Notes: generated by a model not told the origin, from the sequence alone. A stretch of DNA of 64,000 nt from Halobium salinum (GCF_026586625.1 NZ_JAODIW010000006.1:256151-320150); one strand, 5' to 3'. Positions 1-8,972 are shown, counted from the stretch's first letter. Program-made: numbers and translations.

Positions 1-1
1 G

Positions 2-205
2 GCGTTCGGCCTCGGCGAACCGGCGCTGTTCGGTCAGGGACCGCTCGAATCGGCGGTTCCGGCGACGCTCGCGGCGCTCGTCACCATCCTCGGACTGAGC
101 TATCTCGGCTACGGGGAGAAGATAACCGTCGGCCGCGTCCGGTCGGAAGCCCGCGACGACATGCGTGCGTCGCGGGAACGCGGTGTGGGGAGCAGCGACG
201 ACTGA
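2..205 (+). CDS. C-terminal end of an unidentified membrane protein (partial)
   Basis: The window opens inside a reading frame that ends with TGA at 203-205; only the last 67 residues are present. One hydrophobic segment (about residues 23-38 of the visible part, LAALVTILGLSYLGYG) is followed by a charged, probably cytoplasmic tail rich in Arg and Asp. This looks like the last transmembrane helix of an integral membrane protein. There is not enough sequence to assign a family, and the start lies upstream of the window. Confidence 0.6.
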   Translation, partial: AFGLGEPALFGQGPLESAVPATLAALVTILGLSYLGYGEKITVGRVRSEARDDMRASRERGVGSSDD

Positions 206-296
206 GCGCCACGGCGCCGAGCCGGGTCGTCGGCTCGACGCTCGCGGATTCGGACGACGGAGACCGTCGAGCGCGACCGGCGCAGGCCGCCGTCGA

Positions 297-923
297 CTAC
301 TCGTCGGCGATCGCCACGACCGTCTCGCCCGCCCGCACCTTGTCGCCCTCGGCGACGACCACGTCCTCGACGCCGACCTCGGGGGGGAGGAGGACGTCCG
401 CGCGACTGCCGAAGGAGATGTGTCCGACCTTCTCCCCGCGCTCCAGTTCGTCTCCCGCCTCCACGTACGGGTGGATGCGGCGGGCGAACCAGCCCGCGAT
501 GAGCGACACCTCGTAGTCGCCGCAGTCGACGTCGACGCGCTCGTTGCGGTCGGAGTCCTTCGAGAACGCCGGCTTGTTGGCGCCCTCCCGGTGGGTGACC
601 GACTCGACCGTCCCCGGCGCCGGCGCGCGGTTCACGTGCACGTCGGTGACGTTCATGAACACGCCGACGCGGACGCGGCCGTCGCGGTCGTCCTCCTCGC
701 GAATCACGGAGACCTTCCCGTCGGCGGGGGCGACGAAACCGGCCGAGGGGGCGTGTCGCGGCGGGTCGCGGAAGAACGCCAGCGCGGCGACGGCGGCGAG
801 CAGGAGGACGACCCCGACCGGCGGCGAGAGCATGGCCAGCGGGACGCCGAACAGGAGCGGGAGCGCGGCGTAGCGCCACCCGTCGTCGACGATGCGGGTG
901 TCGCGGATGTCCGAGAAGCGCAT
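297..923 (-). CDS. asd: Archaetidylserine/phosphatidylserine decarboxylase family protein
   Basis: 208-aa pyruvoyl-dependent decarboxylase of the Psd family, expected to convert archaetidylserine to archaetidylethanolamine at the membrane. Two hydrophobic segments lie near residues 18-50, followed by the family motifs APADGK (65-70), DVHVNR (94-99) and the self-cleavage site FGS (171-173), where cleavage between Gly and Ser would create the pyruvoyl group. It is the short, archaeal-length form. The start codon lies 3 bp after the rfcC stop, so the two genes are probably cotranscribed. In Haloferax a homologue supports archaeosortase-dependent lipid anchoring of surface proteins (family knowledge); no sortase gene is visible here. 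Confidence 0.9.
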   Translation of the reverse strand: MRFSDIRDTRIVDDGWRYAALPLLFGVPLAMLSPPVGVVLLLAAVAALAFFRDPPRHAPSAGFVAPADGKVSVIREEDDRDGRVRVGVFMNVTDVHVNRAPAPGTVESVTHREGANKPAFSKDSDRNERVDVDCGDYEVSLIAGWFARRIHPYVEAGDELERGEKVGHISFGSRADVLLPPEVGVEDVVVAEGDKVRAGETVVAIADE

Positions 924-926
924 CGG

Positions 927-1970
927 TCAGATCCCCACCGAGAGCCGTTCGATGCCTCCGTCCGCGTCGTCGCCGTAGGCCCAGACGGCGAGCAGGTGAC
1001 AGAGGTGGAGTCGGTCGTCGCTCCCGGTCGCGAGGTCGAGGTCGGTCGCCCCGGCGAGGCGGTGGAGTCGAGCGAGCTCGGCGCCGCTGTAGTCGGCGCG
1101 GGCGACCCGGAGCAGTTCGCGGAGGAGCTCGTCCCCGCCGTACCCCTCGTCGTCCAGCAGGCTCCCGAGGGTCTTGCGCGCGCTCCGGAACTCGCCGTCC
1201 TCCACGTCGTCGAACACCGCCCGGAGGTCGTCGTCGGTGCTCACCTCGCCCAGCGCCTCGTAGGCGGCGTTCATCGTAATCTCGCCGGCCGTTGAGGCCG
1301 TCGTCTGGGCGGAGAGCACTGCCCGCCGGAGGTCGCCGTCGGCGTAGCCGGCGACGTACTCCAGCCCGTCGTCGTCGTACTCGACGCCCTCCGCTTCGAC
1401 GATGTGGCGGAGAACGTCCGCGGTCTCGTCGGTCGTCGGGGCTCTGAACGGAACGGGGAAGCAGCGCGAACGGATGGGCGGAATCAGTTTGGTGGGTTGA
1501 CGCGTCGCGATGACGAACTGCGTGTTGCGGTGGTACTGCTCCATCACCCGGCGCAGCGCCTGCTGGAAGTCCTCGCGGATGCCCTCCGCGTTGTCCAGCA
1601 GGACGGTCTTGAAGTCGCCGGACATCGGCGCGTAGGCGGCGGACTCCTTCAGCACGCGGTTTATCATGTCGCGTTTCGCCATCCGGCTCCGGCCCGCGAG
1701 AAACTGCTCGAAGCGCGGGTCCTCGCGAATCTCCTTCTTCGTCCGGTCGAAGAAGTCGGCGACGTTGATCTCCACGAGGTCGTTGTCGGGGTCGTCGTGG
1801 GTCTCGCGGGCGAGCGCCCGGACCGCGGCGGTCTTGCCGACGCCCGACGGGCCCTGGAGGACGAGGTTCATCGGTTCGTCGACGGCCCGCCCGAGGCGGT
1901 CGCACACCTCCTCCTGTGGGAGGTCGGCGAGCGCGGGGGCGTGCGCGTCGGTCCACAGCGGCGCGTCCAT
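927..1970 (-). CDS. rfcC: Replication factor C small subunit 2 (RfcC-type AAA+ clamp-loader ATPase)
   Basis: 347-aa AAA+ protein of the haloarchaeal second RFC small-subunit type, expected to sit in the clamp loader that places PCNA on DNA. Walker A is GPSGVGKT (40-47); the Walker B region reads LLDNAE (124-129) instead of the usual DEAD; the SRC arginine-finger motif is at 168-170. I chose the ATG giving MDAPLWTDAHAPAL, because the upstream in-frame extension is low-complexity and unlike the family. It is the first gene of a pair with asd. The standard RFC small subunit is at 54.1 kb and PCNA at 49.1 kb in this window. Confidence 0.88.
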   Translation of the reverse strand: MDAPLWTDAHAPALADLPQEEVCDRLGRAVDEPMNLVLQGPSGVGKTAAVRALARETHDDPDNDLVEINVADFFDRTKKEIREDPRFEQFLAGRSRMAKRDMINRVLKESAAYAPMSGDFKTVLLDNAEGIREDFQQALRRVMEQYHRNTQFVIATRQPTKLIPPIRSRCFPVPFRAPTTDETADVLRHIVEAEGVEYDDDGLEYVAGYADGDLRRAVLSAQTTASTAGEITMNAAYEALGEVSTDDDLRAVFDDVEDGEFRSARKTLGSLLDDEGYGGDELLRELLRVARADYSGAELARLHRLAGATDLDLATGSDDRLHLCHLLAVWAYGDDADGGIERLSVGI

Positions 1971-2071
1971 TACCCCGTGGTTGTCGAGGGAGGGGGAAGA
2001 ATAATCCGGTCCGCTCCGGGAGGGGCCGCCGCACCCAGCCCTACTTCGCCCCACCTGCCGCGGCGCCGGTG

Positions 2072-3325
2072 TCAGTCTCCGCCGTTTCCGCTCCCCCCGC
2101 CGACGCCAGCGACCGTCTTCGTCGCCGTCGCCGTCTCGCCGTCCTGTTCGACGGTCACGGTGAGTTCGCCGGCCCCGACGGGGACCGGCACCGACGCGCG
2201 GCCGTCGGCGTCGGTCCGGGCGACGGCGTCGCCGCCGGTCAGTACGGCCGCGCCCTCGACGGGGTCGCCGCCGCGGGTCACGACCAGCGTCGCGTCGGTT
2301 CCGGCCCGGACGCTCCCCTCGAATCGGGCGTCGAGCGCGCCGTTGCCCCCGGCCGTGTCGTTCGGCGTCGCGGTCGCCGTCGTGACGACCGGTCCGGTCG
2401 TCGGTGTCGCGTTGGCGTCGCCGTCCGGCGCGTTCTCGTCCGCGTCGGCGCTCACGTCCTCGATGTCGACCTGGTCGCCCGTTCCCGACTCGCCGACGAC
2501 CGGCTTGAGGACGTACTTCCCGCTGTTGCCGGCCTCGAACACCGTGATGTCGAAGACGAAGTCGACCGCGCTCCCGGCGCCGACCGCGAACTCGCGCTTC
2601 ACGTGGAGCTTCCCGCTCGGGAGCTTCACGCGGACCGTCTCGCCGGTCGTCAGTGTCCCCTCGACCTCGCTGACGTAGACGAAGACCCTGTCGTACTGGC
2701 CGCTCTCGGCCGCGAACGACCCGAGCCGACTCGCCTTCGCGCCCTGTAACTCGGTGAGGTCGACGGTGGCGTTCCCGACCTCGTGTTCGACCCAGCCACC
2801 CTTCGACTCCTCGTCGTCGGCGGATTCGGCGCCGGCGCCGGCCCCGCCCTCCGCGGTCGCCGACGCGTTCGCGTCGGCCGAGACGTTCGCCTTTACGGTG
2901 GCGTTCGCGGCGGCGCTCGCGTTCACGCCGCTCCCGTTCGCGTCGGCCGCGACGGTGGCGTCGGCGGAGGCGTTCGTCTCGGCTCCGGCCTCGGCGTCGG
3001 CTTCGCCCTCCGGGCCGTCCCCGCGCTCCGAGCCGGCCCGGTGGAGCCCCACCTTCGATATCGTCACGTTGAGGCTCGCGAAGTCGCCGATGGCGTTGCG
3101 CTCGTCGCTGACGAAGAAGTTCACCGTGCCGTCCCCCGACGCGGTCGCGTCGGCGTCCGACTCGTCACCGTCGCCGGCGTCATCCGGCGCGTTCGTCGTT
3201 CCGTTCGTCGTCGCGCTCTCGTCGACGGATGCCGACCCGCCCGCGTCGACGCCGACCCCGCCGGTACAGCCGGCGAGGACGACGAGGACAGCGGTCAGCA
3301 CCGCAAGCGGCAGTTTCGTCTCCAT
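2072..3325 (-). CDS. DUF4382 domain lipoprotein
   Basis: 417-aa secreted lipoprotein. A hydrophobic signal peptide ends in the lipobox LAGC (Cys about residue 19), followed by an Asp/Thr/Ser-rich linker and a DUF4382 domain that starts near VNFFVSDERNAIGDF. The domain is interrupted by a low-complexity Ala/Asn/Asp stretch (about residues 100-165), encoded by repetitive GCG/AAC codons. The C-terminus carries a carboxypeptidase-regulatory-like beta domain (GDPVEGAAV ... DADGRASVPVP). It is predicted to be lipid-anchored on the outer face of the membrane; the ligand is unknown. A TATA element and an inverted repeat lie directly upstream, so it is probably monocistronic and regulated. Confidence 0.85.
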   Translation of the reverse strand: METKLPLAVLTAVLVVLAGCTGGVGVDAGGSASVDESATTNGTTNAPDDAGDGDESDADATASGDGTVNFFVSDERNAIGDFASLNVTISKVGLHRAGSERGDGPEGEADAEAGAETNASADATVAADANGSGVNASAAANATVKANVSADANASATAEGGAGAGAESADDEESKGGWVEHEVGNATVDLTELQGAKASRLGSFAAESGQYDRVFVYVSEVEGTLTTGETVRVKLPSGKLHVKREFAVGAGSAVDFVFDITVFEAGNSGKYVLKPVVGESGTGDQVDIEDVSADADENAPDGDANATPTTGPVVTTATATPNDTAGGNGALDARFEGSVRAGTDATLVVTRGGDPVEGAAVLTGGDAVARTDADGRASVPVPVGAGELTVTVEQDGETATATKTVAGVGGGSGNGGD

Positions 3326-3349
3326 AGACTCCCGTTCGGACTCGACACC

Positions 3350-3382
3350 TTATATCGGCCCGAACGTTCAACAAATATGAAC
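3350..3382 (-). promoter_or_regulatory. Promoter and operator-like inverted repeat of the DUF4382 lipoprotein gene
   Basis: Read on the minus strand, a TATA element (ATATAAGG) covers about 3350-3356, roughly 27 bp before the ATG, as in leaderless haloarchaeal promoters. Just upstream lies a perfect inverted repeat GTTCA-N7-TGAAC (3366-3382). Its position next to the TATA/BRE fits an activator or repressor site; the protein that binds it is not known. Confidence 0.5.
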
Positions 3383-3424
3383 AGTTAAACAGTCGTGAAC
3401 GGTCGGGCGCGGAGTCGTCGCGGC

Positions 3425-3835
3425 TCACTCGGCCTCGACTTCGGCGCCGACGGCCGGTTCCGTCCGGTCGCGAGCGACGCGGTCCCGCGCCCCGTCGTAG
3501 GTTTGGGTCTCAAGCAGCGCCTCCAACTTCCGCTCGAACGCCTCGTCGCCGAGTTCGCCGCGCGCGTAGCGGTCCCGGAGGCGGTCGAGCGGGTCGGTCG
3601 TATCGGTCGACTCGGCGGCGTCGGAGGCGTCGGCAGCGGTGGGGGTCTCCCGGTCGTCGTCCGACCCCTCGTGCGCCCCGTTGAGCATGCCGGCGATGGG
3701 GAGGAGGACGACGAAGCCGACGACCCACACCATCCCGGTGTCGATACCGAGTTCCCCTCCGAGGATGCCCAGTCCGATGGTGAGGAATATCACGATGCCC
3801 GGGAGCTTGTTCGAAACACGCTTCTGGAGGGACAT
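3425..3835 (-). CDS. SHOCT-domain small membrane protein
   Basis: 136-aa protein with two hydrophobic segments near the N-terminus (about residues 12-28 and 34-51), an acidic linker, and a C-terminal SHOCT (short C-terminal) domain, seen as DPLDRLRDRYARGELGDEAF. SHOCT domains are small oligomerisation modules on many haloarchaeal membrane proteins; the role here is unknown. Two in-frame ATGs are possible (3847 and 3835). The TATA-like TTTATT near 3864-3868 predicts transcription starting close to both, and I prefer the second. It is convergent with nothing and divergent from rnz. Confidence 0.75.
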   Translation of the reverse strand: MSLQKRVSNKLPGIVIFLTIGLGILGGELGIDTGMVWVVGFVVLLPIAGMLNGAHEGSDDDRETPTAADASDAAESTDTTDPLDRLRDRYARGELGDEAFERKLEALLETQTYDGARDRVARDRTEPAVGAEVEAE

Positions 3836-3947
3836 ACTGAAAGACATTCGACCCCTGTCAATAAATCCCACGTCGGCACCGACGACCCGACCCGCACTGT
3901 CAGAACGCTTCGACACGCGTTTACCGGGGGGCTGACTACTCGCTCCC

Positions 3948-4889
3948 ATGTCTATGCGCGTTACCTTCCTCGGCACCAGCGGCGCGGTGCCGACCACGGA
4001 GCGGGCGCCGAGTGCCGTCTTCCTCTCGCTCTCGCCGCACAACGAGGAGGCCATCGATATGCTGTTCGACGCCGGCGAGGGGACCCAGCGCCAGATGATG
4101 CGCTTCGAGACGGGGTTCGGCGTCTCACACATCTTCGTCTCACACCTCCACGGAGACCACGTGCTCGGCATCCCCGGACTGGTCCAGTCGTGGGAGTTCT
4201 CCGACCGCGAGGACCCCCTTGCCATCCACGTGCCGCCGGGTTGTCGTGAGCAAGTCGAGGGACTGGTTCACGCCGCCGGCTTCCAGCCCTCCTACCCGGT
4301 TCGGGTCCACGAGGTGGCACCCGGCTCCGTCGCGCTCGACGGCGCCGGCTTCGAGGTGCGCGCCTTCGAGACCAACCACCGGACCGTCTCGCAGGGGTAC
4401 GTCGTCGTCGAGGACGACAGGCCCGGCAGGTTCGACCGCGAGGGTGCCGAGGAACTGGGCGTTCCCGTCGGCCCGGCGTTCGGGAAGCTCCACGCGGGCG
4501 AGCCGGTGGAACTCGAGGACGGCACCGTCGTCCGGCCGGAGCAGGTCGTCGGCGACCCCCGACCCGGCCGCCGACTGGTCTACACCGGCGACACCCGGCC
4601 CGTGCAGGCGACCGTCGACGCCGCGGCCGACGCCGACCTGCTCATCCACGACGCGACGTTCACCAACGAGGCGGCGGGTCGCGCCCGACAGACCCACCAC
4701 TCGACGGCCCGGGAGGCCGCCGACGTGGCGGCCCGCGCCGGGGCGAAGCGACTCGCGCTGACGCACGTCTCCTCGCGGTACGCCGGCGACGCCTCCGAAC
4801 TGGAGCGCGAGGCCCGGCGCCGCTTCGACGGGGAGTGTTTCGTCGCCCACGACGGACAGACCGTCGAGGTGCCGTACCCGGACTCCTGA
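3948..4889 (+). CDS. rnz: Ribonuclease Z (tRNA 3' endonuclease)
   Basis: 313-aa metallo-beta-lactamase-fold nuclease that removes tRNA 3' trailers. The zinc-binding motif HLHGDH is at residues 66-71, a further ligand region TGDT comes after the exosite-like insertion, and the late histidine is in LALTHVSSRY. Length matches the short tRNase Z(S) form. The start ATG is followed by MSMRVTFLGTSGAVPT, which is typical for the family. It is divergent from the SHOCT gene. Confidence 0.93.
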   Translation: MSMRVTFLGTSGAVPTTERAPSAVFLSLSPHNEEAIDMLFDAGEGTQRQMMRFETGFGVSHIFVSHLHGDHVLGIPGLVQSWEFSDREDPLAIHVPPGCREQVEGLVHAAGFQPSYPVRVHEVAPGSVALDGAGFEVRAFETNHRTVSQGYVVVEDDRPGRFDREGAEELGVPVGPAFGKLHAGEPVELEDGTVVRPEQVVGDPRPGRRLVYTGDTRPVQATVDAAADADLLIHDATFTNEAAGRARQTHHSTAREAADVAARAGAKRLALTHVSSRYAGDASELEREARRRFDGECFVAHDGQTVEVPYPDS

Positions 4890-5488
4890 GCTGTCCGGGA
4901 TACTACTAACACCTATTGAATTTTGACGTGGTGTAAACAAGTCCTTTAAGCCAACAGGCTTATCACGCCGGCGGTCACACGTCGTGGTACGGTTCGGCAC
5001 CGCATCCTGGGTCGGGTGGCGCGTCGAGCCGTAATCCATCGGGCCGACGGTTTCGCATCGCGCGACCGTTTTCCCCTCCTCCCTCCCAGAGGCACCCTTC
5101 CTGTACACCCAGTGGCGTCCGCAGCGGTGCGGCTCGCCCGGTACCCACCGTCGACCGACCGGTGACCGTTCGGCGTCGAATCCAGTCGGCTCCGAGACGA
5201 CGCTACAGTTATGATATGTACACACATACCACGGATGCCGGAACGCCAGTGACCGGGTCGTGCATCGAGTGTGTCACCGTCGTGAACGCTCCGCTCTCGG
5301 GGCCGTCGGGCCGCCGCCCTAGCATCGGCGGGTCGTCGGATGCGTGACCCATCCCTTCATCGCGGTCCGGCTCCATCCCCTGCTCCGGTTCTCCGCCGAG
5401 TGACGGGTCCGGCGCACTCCCGACGTCTCGGCGCCCCGACACCGCTCGCGGCGTGGCCTATTTACCCTCCGCGTCCCTACGCGCGGCC
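4890..5488. other. 599-bp intergenic region without a convincing gene
   Basis: The part nearest rnz (about 4908-4960) is unusually AT-rich. It contains an inverted ACACC...GGTGT pair and a TATA-like TCCTTTAAGC near 4941-4950, but no good reading frame follows it. The remainder is ordinary GC-rich sequence. A 43-codon frame beginning at 5216 has one CxxC but no promoter. The last 30 bp hold the promoter of the next gene (CTATTTAC, 5458-5465). Confidence 0.5.
5458..5465 (+). promoter_or_regulatory. TATA element for the DUF460 gene
   Basis: CTATTTAC is centred about 27 bp upstream of a GTG codon. This spacing is what fixes the leaderless GTG at 5489 as the preferred start, rather than the ATG at 5453 that lies upstream of the TATA box. 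Confidence 0.55.
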
Positions 5489-7468
5489 GTGAACGACCGG
5501 ACGAGCGCGCTCGACTCCGTCGTTTTCGGTGTCGACGTGCAGAGCGGTGACGTCCGCGGCGACTCGCCATCCTACGCGCTCGTCGCCTTCGACGGCGAGC
5601 ACGTGGACCGCGACGTGGTCTCCCTCCGAAAACTGAGACGGCTCATCGACCGCGAGGAGCCCGCCATCGTCGCGACGGACAACATGTACGAGCTGGCGCC
5701 CGACAAGGACGCCCTCGTCCACTTCCTGCGCTCGCTTCCCGCCGGGACGAAGCTGGTGCAGGTGACCGGTGCCAACCGACCCGAACCCCTCTCCCGCGTG
5801 GCCTCCCGCCACGGCGTGCCCTACGGGAAGAAGCCGATGAAGGAGGCCGAGGCGGCCGCCCGTCTCGCCGCCGTCAACGTCGGCCAGGAGGTGTCGGCCT
5901 TCACGAACACCACGACCGTGAAGGTCTCTCGGGGGCGTTCGACCGGGAAGGGCGGTTGGAGCGCCGACCGATACACCCGGCGCATCCACGGGAACGTAAA
6001 GACCACGGCGCGGGACGTGGAGTCCGAGCTGAAGTCGGCCGGCCTCGACTTCGAGGTCGACGTGACCGAGAAGTACGGCGGCTACTCCAATGCGATATTC
6101 ACCGTCGAGGGGCGCCCGCAGGACATCCCGGTCTCGGCGCGCCGGGCGGGCGACGTGCGAATCGAGGTCGAGCGCGAGCGTCGCGACGGCATCGAGTTCG
6201 AGCCGCTCGCCAAACGACGGGACCACGTCGTCGTCGGCATCGACCCCGGGACGACGACCGCCGCGGCGGTCGTCTCCCTCGACGGGAAGCCCCTCGACGT
6301 CCACTCCACCCGGACCGCCGACACCGCGGACGTCATCGAGTGGCTCATCGAGCGCGGGCGTCCGGTCATCGTCGCCGCCGACGTGACCCCCATGCCGGAG
6401 ACCGTCGAGAAGTTCCGGCGCTCCTTCGACGCCGCCGGCTGGGCGCCCGAACGGGACCTGCCGGTCGACGAGAAGCTCCACCGGACCCGCGAGCACGACT
6501 ACGACAACGACCACGAGCGCGACGCCCTCGCCGCCGCCCTCTTCGCGGTCGACGCCCACGAGAGCCAGTTCGAGCGGGTCTCCCGGAAGGTGCCCGCCGG
6601 TCTCGACCGCGACGAGGTCATCGCCCGCGTCGTCGGCGGCGACGAGTCCGTCGAGGCCGTCCTCCGCGAACTCACGGACGACGGGGAGGGCACGGAGGAG
6701 GAGGAACAGACCGAACCCCAGCGCGAACTCACCGCCGAGGAGAAGCGCATCCGCGACCTCGAATCGCAGGTCGACCGCCTCGAATCTCACGTCGAGGACC
6801 TCCGCGGTCGTCTCGACTCGAAGGACGACACCATCGCCGAGTACAAACGCGAGCTCTCCGACGCCCGCAAGCAGGAGCGCCGGGAGGCCCGCGAGCGTCG
6901 CGAGGTGAAGCGCCTCCAGCGCGAGAAGGGGCGGCTGGAGCGCGAGCGCGACGACGCGACCGAGCGGGCCGACGAACTCGAATCGAAGCTCGACCGGCTG
7001 AAGACGCTGTGGAAACTCGACCACTCGAACTTCGCGGACGTCTCGGAGGGCAGGGACCTCGTGTCGGTGAAGTGCGTCGAGCAGTTCACCCGCGACGCGC
7101 TGGAGGCCGCCGACGAGCAGTACGGGCTGGCCGCCGGCGACGTGGTGTACCTCCGCGACGCCTCCGGGGCCGGCCGCTCGACCGCCGAACGCCTCGCCGA
7201 CGTCGACCCCAGAGTCGTGCTCCGGACGGGTCGACTCTCCGACGTGGCCGACGAGGTGCTGTTCGAGGCCGGCATCCCGGTGGGCCCGGCCGAAGACGTG
7301 CAGATGCAGGAGGTGGACGAACTCGCCGTCGCCCGCGAGAGCGACGTGGAAGCGGCCATCGCGGACTGGGAGCGCCGTGCCGAGGACCGCCGGAAGGACC
7401 GGAAAGCCGAGATGGTCGACCGCCTCATCAGCGAACACCGGGCCGAGAGTCGGAGCGGTGGGGATTAG
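5489..7468 (+). CDS. DUF460 protein: RNase H-fold plus long coiled coil
   Basis: About 659-aa archaeal DUF460 protein. The N-terminal third holds conserved family sequence (YALVAFDGEHV; GANRPEPLSRVASRHG). A central RNase H/actin-like core is seen at VVGIDPGTTTA (about residues 245-256), with later acidic residues including DNDHERDALAAALFA. A long charged coiled coil follows (about residues 395-510), then a C-terminal globular region. The core resembles Holliday-junction resolvase/RuvX-like folds, but the biochemical function is not established. The GTG start is chosen because of the TATA spacing. Confidence 0.85.
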   Translation: MNDRTSALDSVVFGVDVQSGDVRGDSPSYALVAFDGEHVDRDVVSLRKLRRLIDREEPAIVATDNMYELAPDKDALVHFLRSLPAGTKLVQVTGANRPEPLSRVASRHGVPYGKKPMKEAEAAARLAAVNVGQEVSAFTNTTTVKVSRGRSTGKGGWSADRYTRRIHGNVKTTARDVESELKSAGLDFEVDVTEKYGGYSNAIFTVEGRPQDIPVSARRAGDVRIEVERERRDGIEFEPLAKRRDHVVVGIDPGTTTAAAVVSLDGKPLDVHSTRTADTADVIEWLIERGRPVIVAADVTPMPETVEKFRRSFDAAGWAPERDLPVDEKLHRTREHDYDNDHERDALAAALFAVDAHESQFERVSRKVPAGLDRDEVIARVVGGDESVEAVLRELTDDGEGTEEEEQTEPQRELTAEEKRIRDLESQVDRLESHVEDLRGRLDSKDDTIAEYKRELSDARKQERREARERREVKRLQREKGRLERERDDATERADELESKLDRLKTLWKLDHSNFADVSEGRDLVSVKCVEQFTRDALEAADEQYGLAAGDVVYLRDASGAGRSTAERLADVDPRVVLRTGRLSDVADEVLFEAGIPVGPAEDVQMQEVDELAVARESDVEAAIADWERRAEDRRKDRKAEMVDRLISEHRAESRSGGD

Positions 7469-7990
7469 CCGGTCAGGGGTTCCGGCCGCGGACGGGTCGC
7501 CGTCGACCCGACCCCTCGAACGGACCCCTCCGTGCCCCTCGAAGCGGGAAATCTCACACTGAACCGATACGGCGGCCCGGTGTCGGCTCCGGAGAGGGCG
7601 TCCCCGACGGGGCGTCGTTCCAGCGAGGAGTCGGTGTCGGCGGGCGTGCGAGTACGACGGCCGACCGCCCGGCGACCGACTGTAATAAATCCTCTCGGTG
7701 GCGAAGCTGAGCGAATTAGTACTCCGTAACGCAATACGTAGTTGCCCGGTCCGCGGCCCGTTCCCGTTTCGTAGGGAGGGAGGGAACGTCCGATTGTGGC
7801 CGGGTTCGGAGCCCCACTGAACCCGCTCGACGCGTCACCTCGAAGGCCTCGCAGGTTCGCCCCGTCGGCGGTTCCCGCGTTCGGCGGGCCTCCATCCGGT
7901 GCCGACGCCGACGCCCGTCCGCGCGGACCGCCGCGCCGGCGGCCCGAATCCGAAACCGTTTCTCGCACGAACGAACAACCACCGGACGAA
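7469..7990. other. 522-bp intergenic region
   Basis: This lies between the DUF460 gene and pdaD. A short AT-richer patch (about 7681-7740, containing TAATAAATCC and AATTAGTACTCCGTAACGC) stands out, but I see no gene on either strand. An in-frame extension of pdaD upstream of 7991 is low-complexity Pro/Arg/Ala and does not resemble the family. Confidence 0.45.
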
Positions 7991-8461
7991 ATGGGTATCA
8001 TCCGGGTCGTCACCGGCGCCGCGGGCGCGCCGACGAAGATGGCCTCGTACGACGCGGCGCTGGCCGACGCCGGCATCCACAACTACAACCTCGTGACGGT
8101 CTCCTCGGTCGTCCCGACCGACGCGACCGTCGAGTTCGTCGGCACGGCGCCGGACCTCGGCCCGGCGGGGGAGCGCCTCACCGTGGTCGAGGCGCGAGCG
8201 ACGATATCGGAGGTGGGCCGCGCCGCCGCCGGACTCGGGTGGGCAACCGGTCCCGGACCGGGGCTGTTCTACGAGGCGACCGGCACCGACGCCGACTCGG
8301 TCCGGAGTCGGGTCGAGGCCGGCCTCGACGCCGGCGCCGACCTCCGGGAGTGGACCCTCGACGAGCGCCGCGTGGAGGTCACCACGGCCGACCACGACGG
8401 CGAGGGGTTCGCGACGGCGCTCACGGTCGCCGTCTACGGGGAGAGCGACCCCATCCTGTAG
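7991..8461 (+). CDS. pdaD: Pyruvoyl-dependent arginine decarboxylase
   Basis: 156-aa enzyme that decarboxylates arginine to agmatine. In archaea agmatine is needed for agmatidine in tRNA-Ile2 and for polyamines. The self-cleavage motif VSSVVP (37-42) should split between the serines to give a beta chain and a pyruvoyl alpha chain. The substrate-loop region (GPGPGLFYEATG) is also recognisable. The ATG giving MGIIRVVTGAAGAPTK matches family starts; longer in-frame versions do not. It appears monocistronic. Confidence 0.9.
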   Translation: MGIIRVVTGAAGAPTKMASYDAALADAGIHNYNLVTVSSVVPTDATVEFVGTAPDLGPAGERLTVVEARATISEVGRAAAGLGWATGPGPGLFYEATGTDADSVRSRVEAGLDAGADLREWTLDERRVEVTTADHDGEGFATALTVAVYGESDPIL

Positions 8462-8529
8462 GCGGTCGAAGAAGCGACGGTCCGGACCCCGCTCCCGTCC
8501 GACAGACGGCAGAGATTCGCCGCTCCGCT

Positions 8530-8538
8530 GGGTTTATA
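8530..8538 (+). promoter_or_regulatory. TATA element upstream of the 8574 gene
   Basis: GTTTATACG lies about 40 bp before the ATG, predicting a start of transcription near 8560 and a leader of about 14 nt. Confidence 0.45.
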
Positions 8539-8573
8539 CGCCCGCTACCCCTACAACGCCCGACCAGCCTCTT

Positions 8574-8957
8574 ATGAACGGAAACAATCCGTACGCAGGT
8601 GCCCCCGGCGTGGTTGACGCCGGGCGGCCGGCTCAGGACGTGGAGCTGTCGCGCGACCAGAAGCTCGCGTTGCGGCGGGCGGTCGCCGGCATCGTCGCCG
8701 AGACCGAGTCGTACCTCCCCGAGGGGTACGCGGTCGGCTCGGAGCTCTCCTACGGTGTGAACGGCCCGACGGCGACCGTCGCCGTGCAGCCGCCAGCGGG
8801 CCATCCCGTCAGCGCCGGCTTCTCGCCGGACCCCGACGACCTCGACGCCGGCCTCGACGCCGAGGACCGCACCGAAGTCGCCCGTGGCCTCGCCGCCAGC
8901 GCCGCGCTCCAGGTGATGAACGTCGTCGGCGACAGCGTCACGCCGACCGCACGGTAG
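8574..8957 (+). CDS. Conserved haloarchaeal protein (DUF5811-like)
   Basis: 127-aa soluble protein starting MNGNNPYAGAPGVVDAG. The N-terminus and the central block GYAVGSELSYGVNGPTATVA followed by QPPAGHPVSAGF are conserved in a haloarchaea-only family that I recall as DUF5811; the number is from memory. No catalytic motif is apparent. A TATA element precedes it and a frameshifted membrane-protein gene lies convergently downstream. Function unknown. Confidence 0.75.
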   Translation: MNGNNPYAGAPGVVDAGRPAQDVELSRDQKLALRRAVAGIVAETESYLPEGYAVGSELSYGVNGPTATVAVQPPAGHPVSAGFSPDPDDLDAGLDAEDRTEVARGLAASAALQVMNVVGDSVTPTAR

Positions 8958-8972
8958 TCGCCGGCAACGCGA

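Noticed and set aside
109..2034. Very long Arg-rich minus-strand frame across asd and rfcC
   Set aside because: It is an out-of-frame shadow of two well-supported genes; high GC creates such frames throughout the window.
5216..5347. 43-codon frame starting MYTHTTDAGTPV with a CIEC motif
   Set aside because: No TATA element at the right distance, only one cysteine pair, and a low-complexity Gly/Ser/Arg tail.
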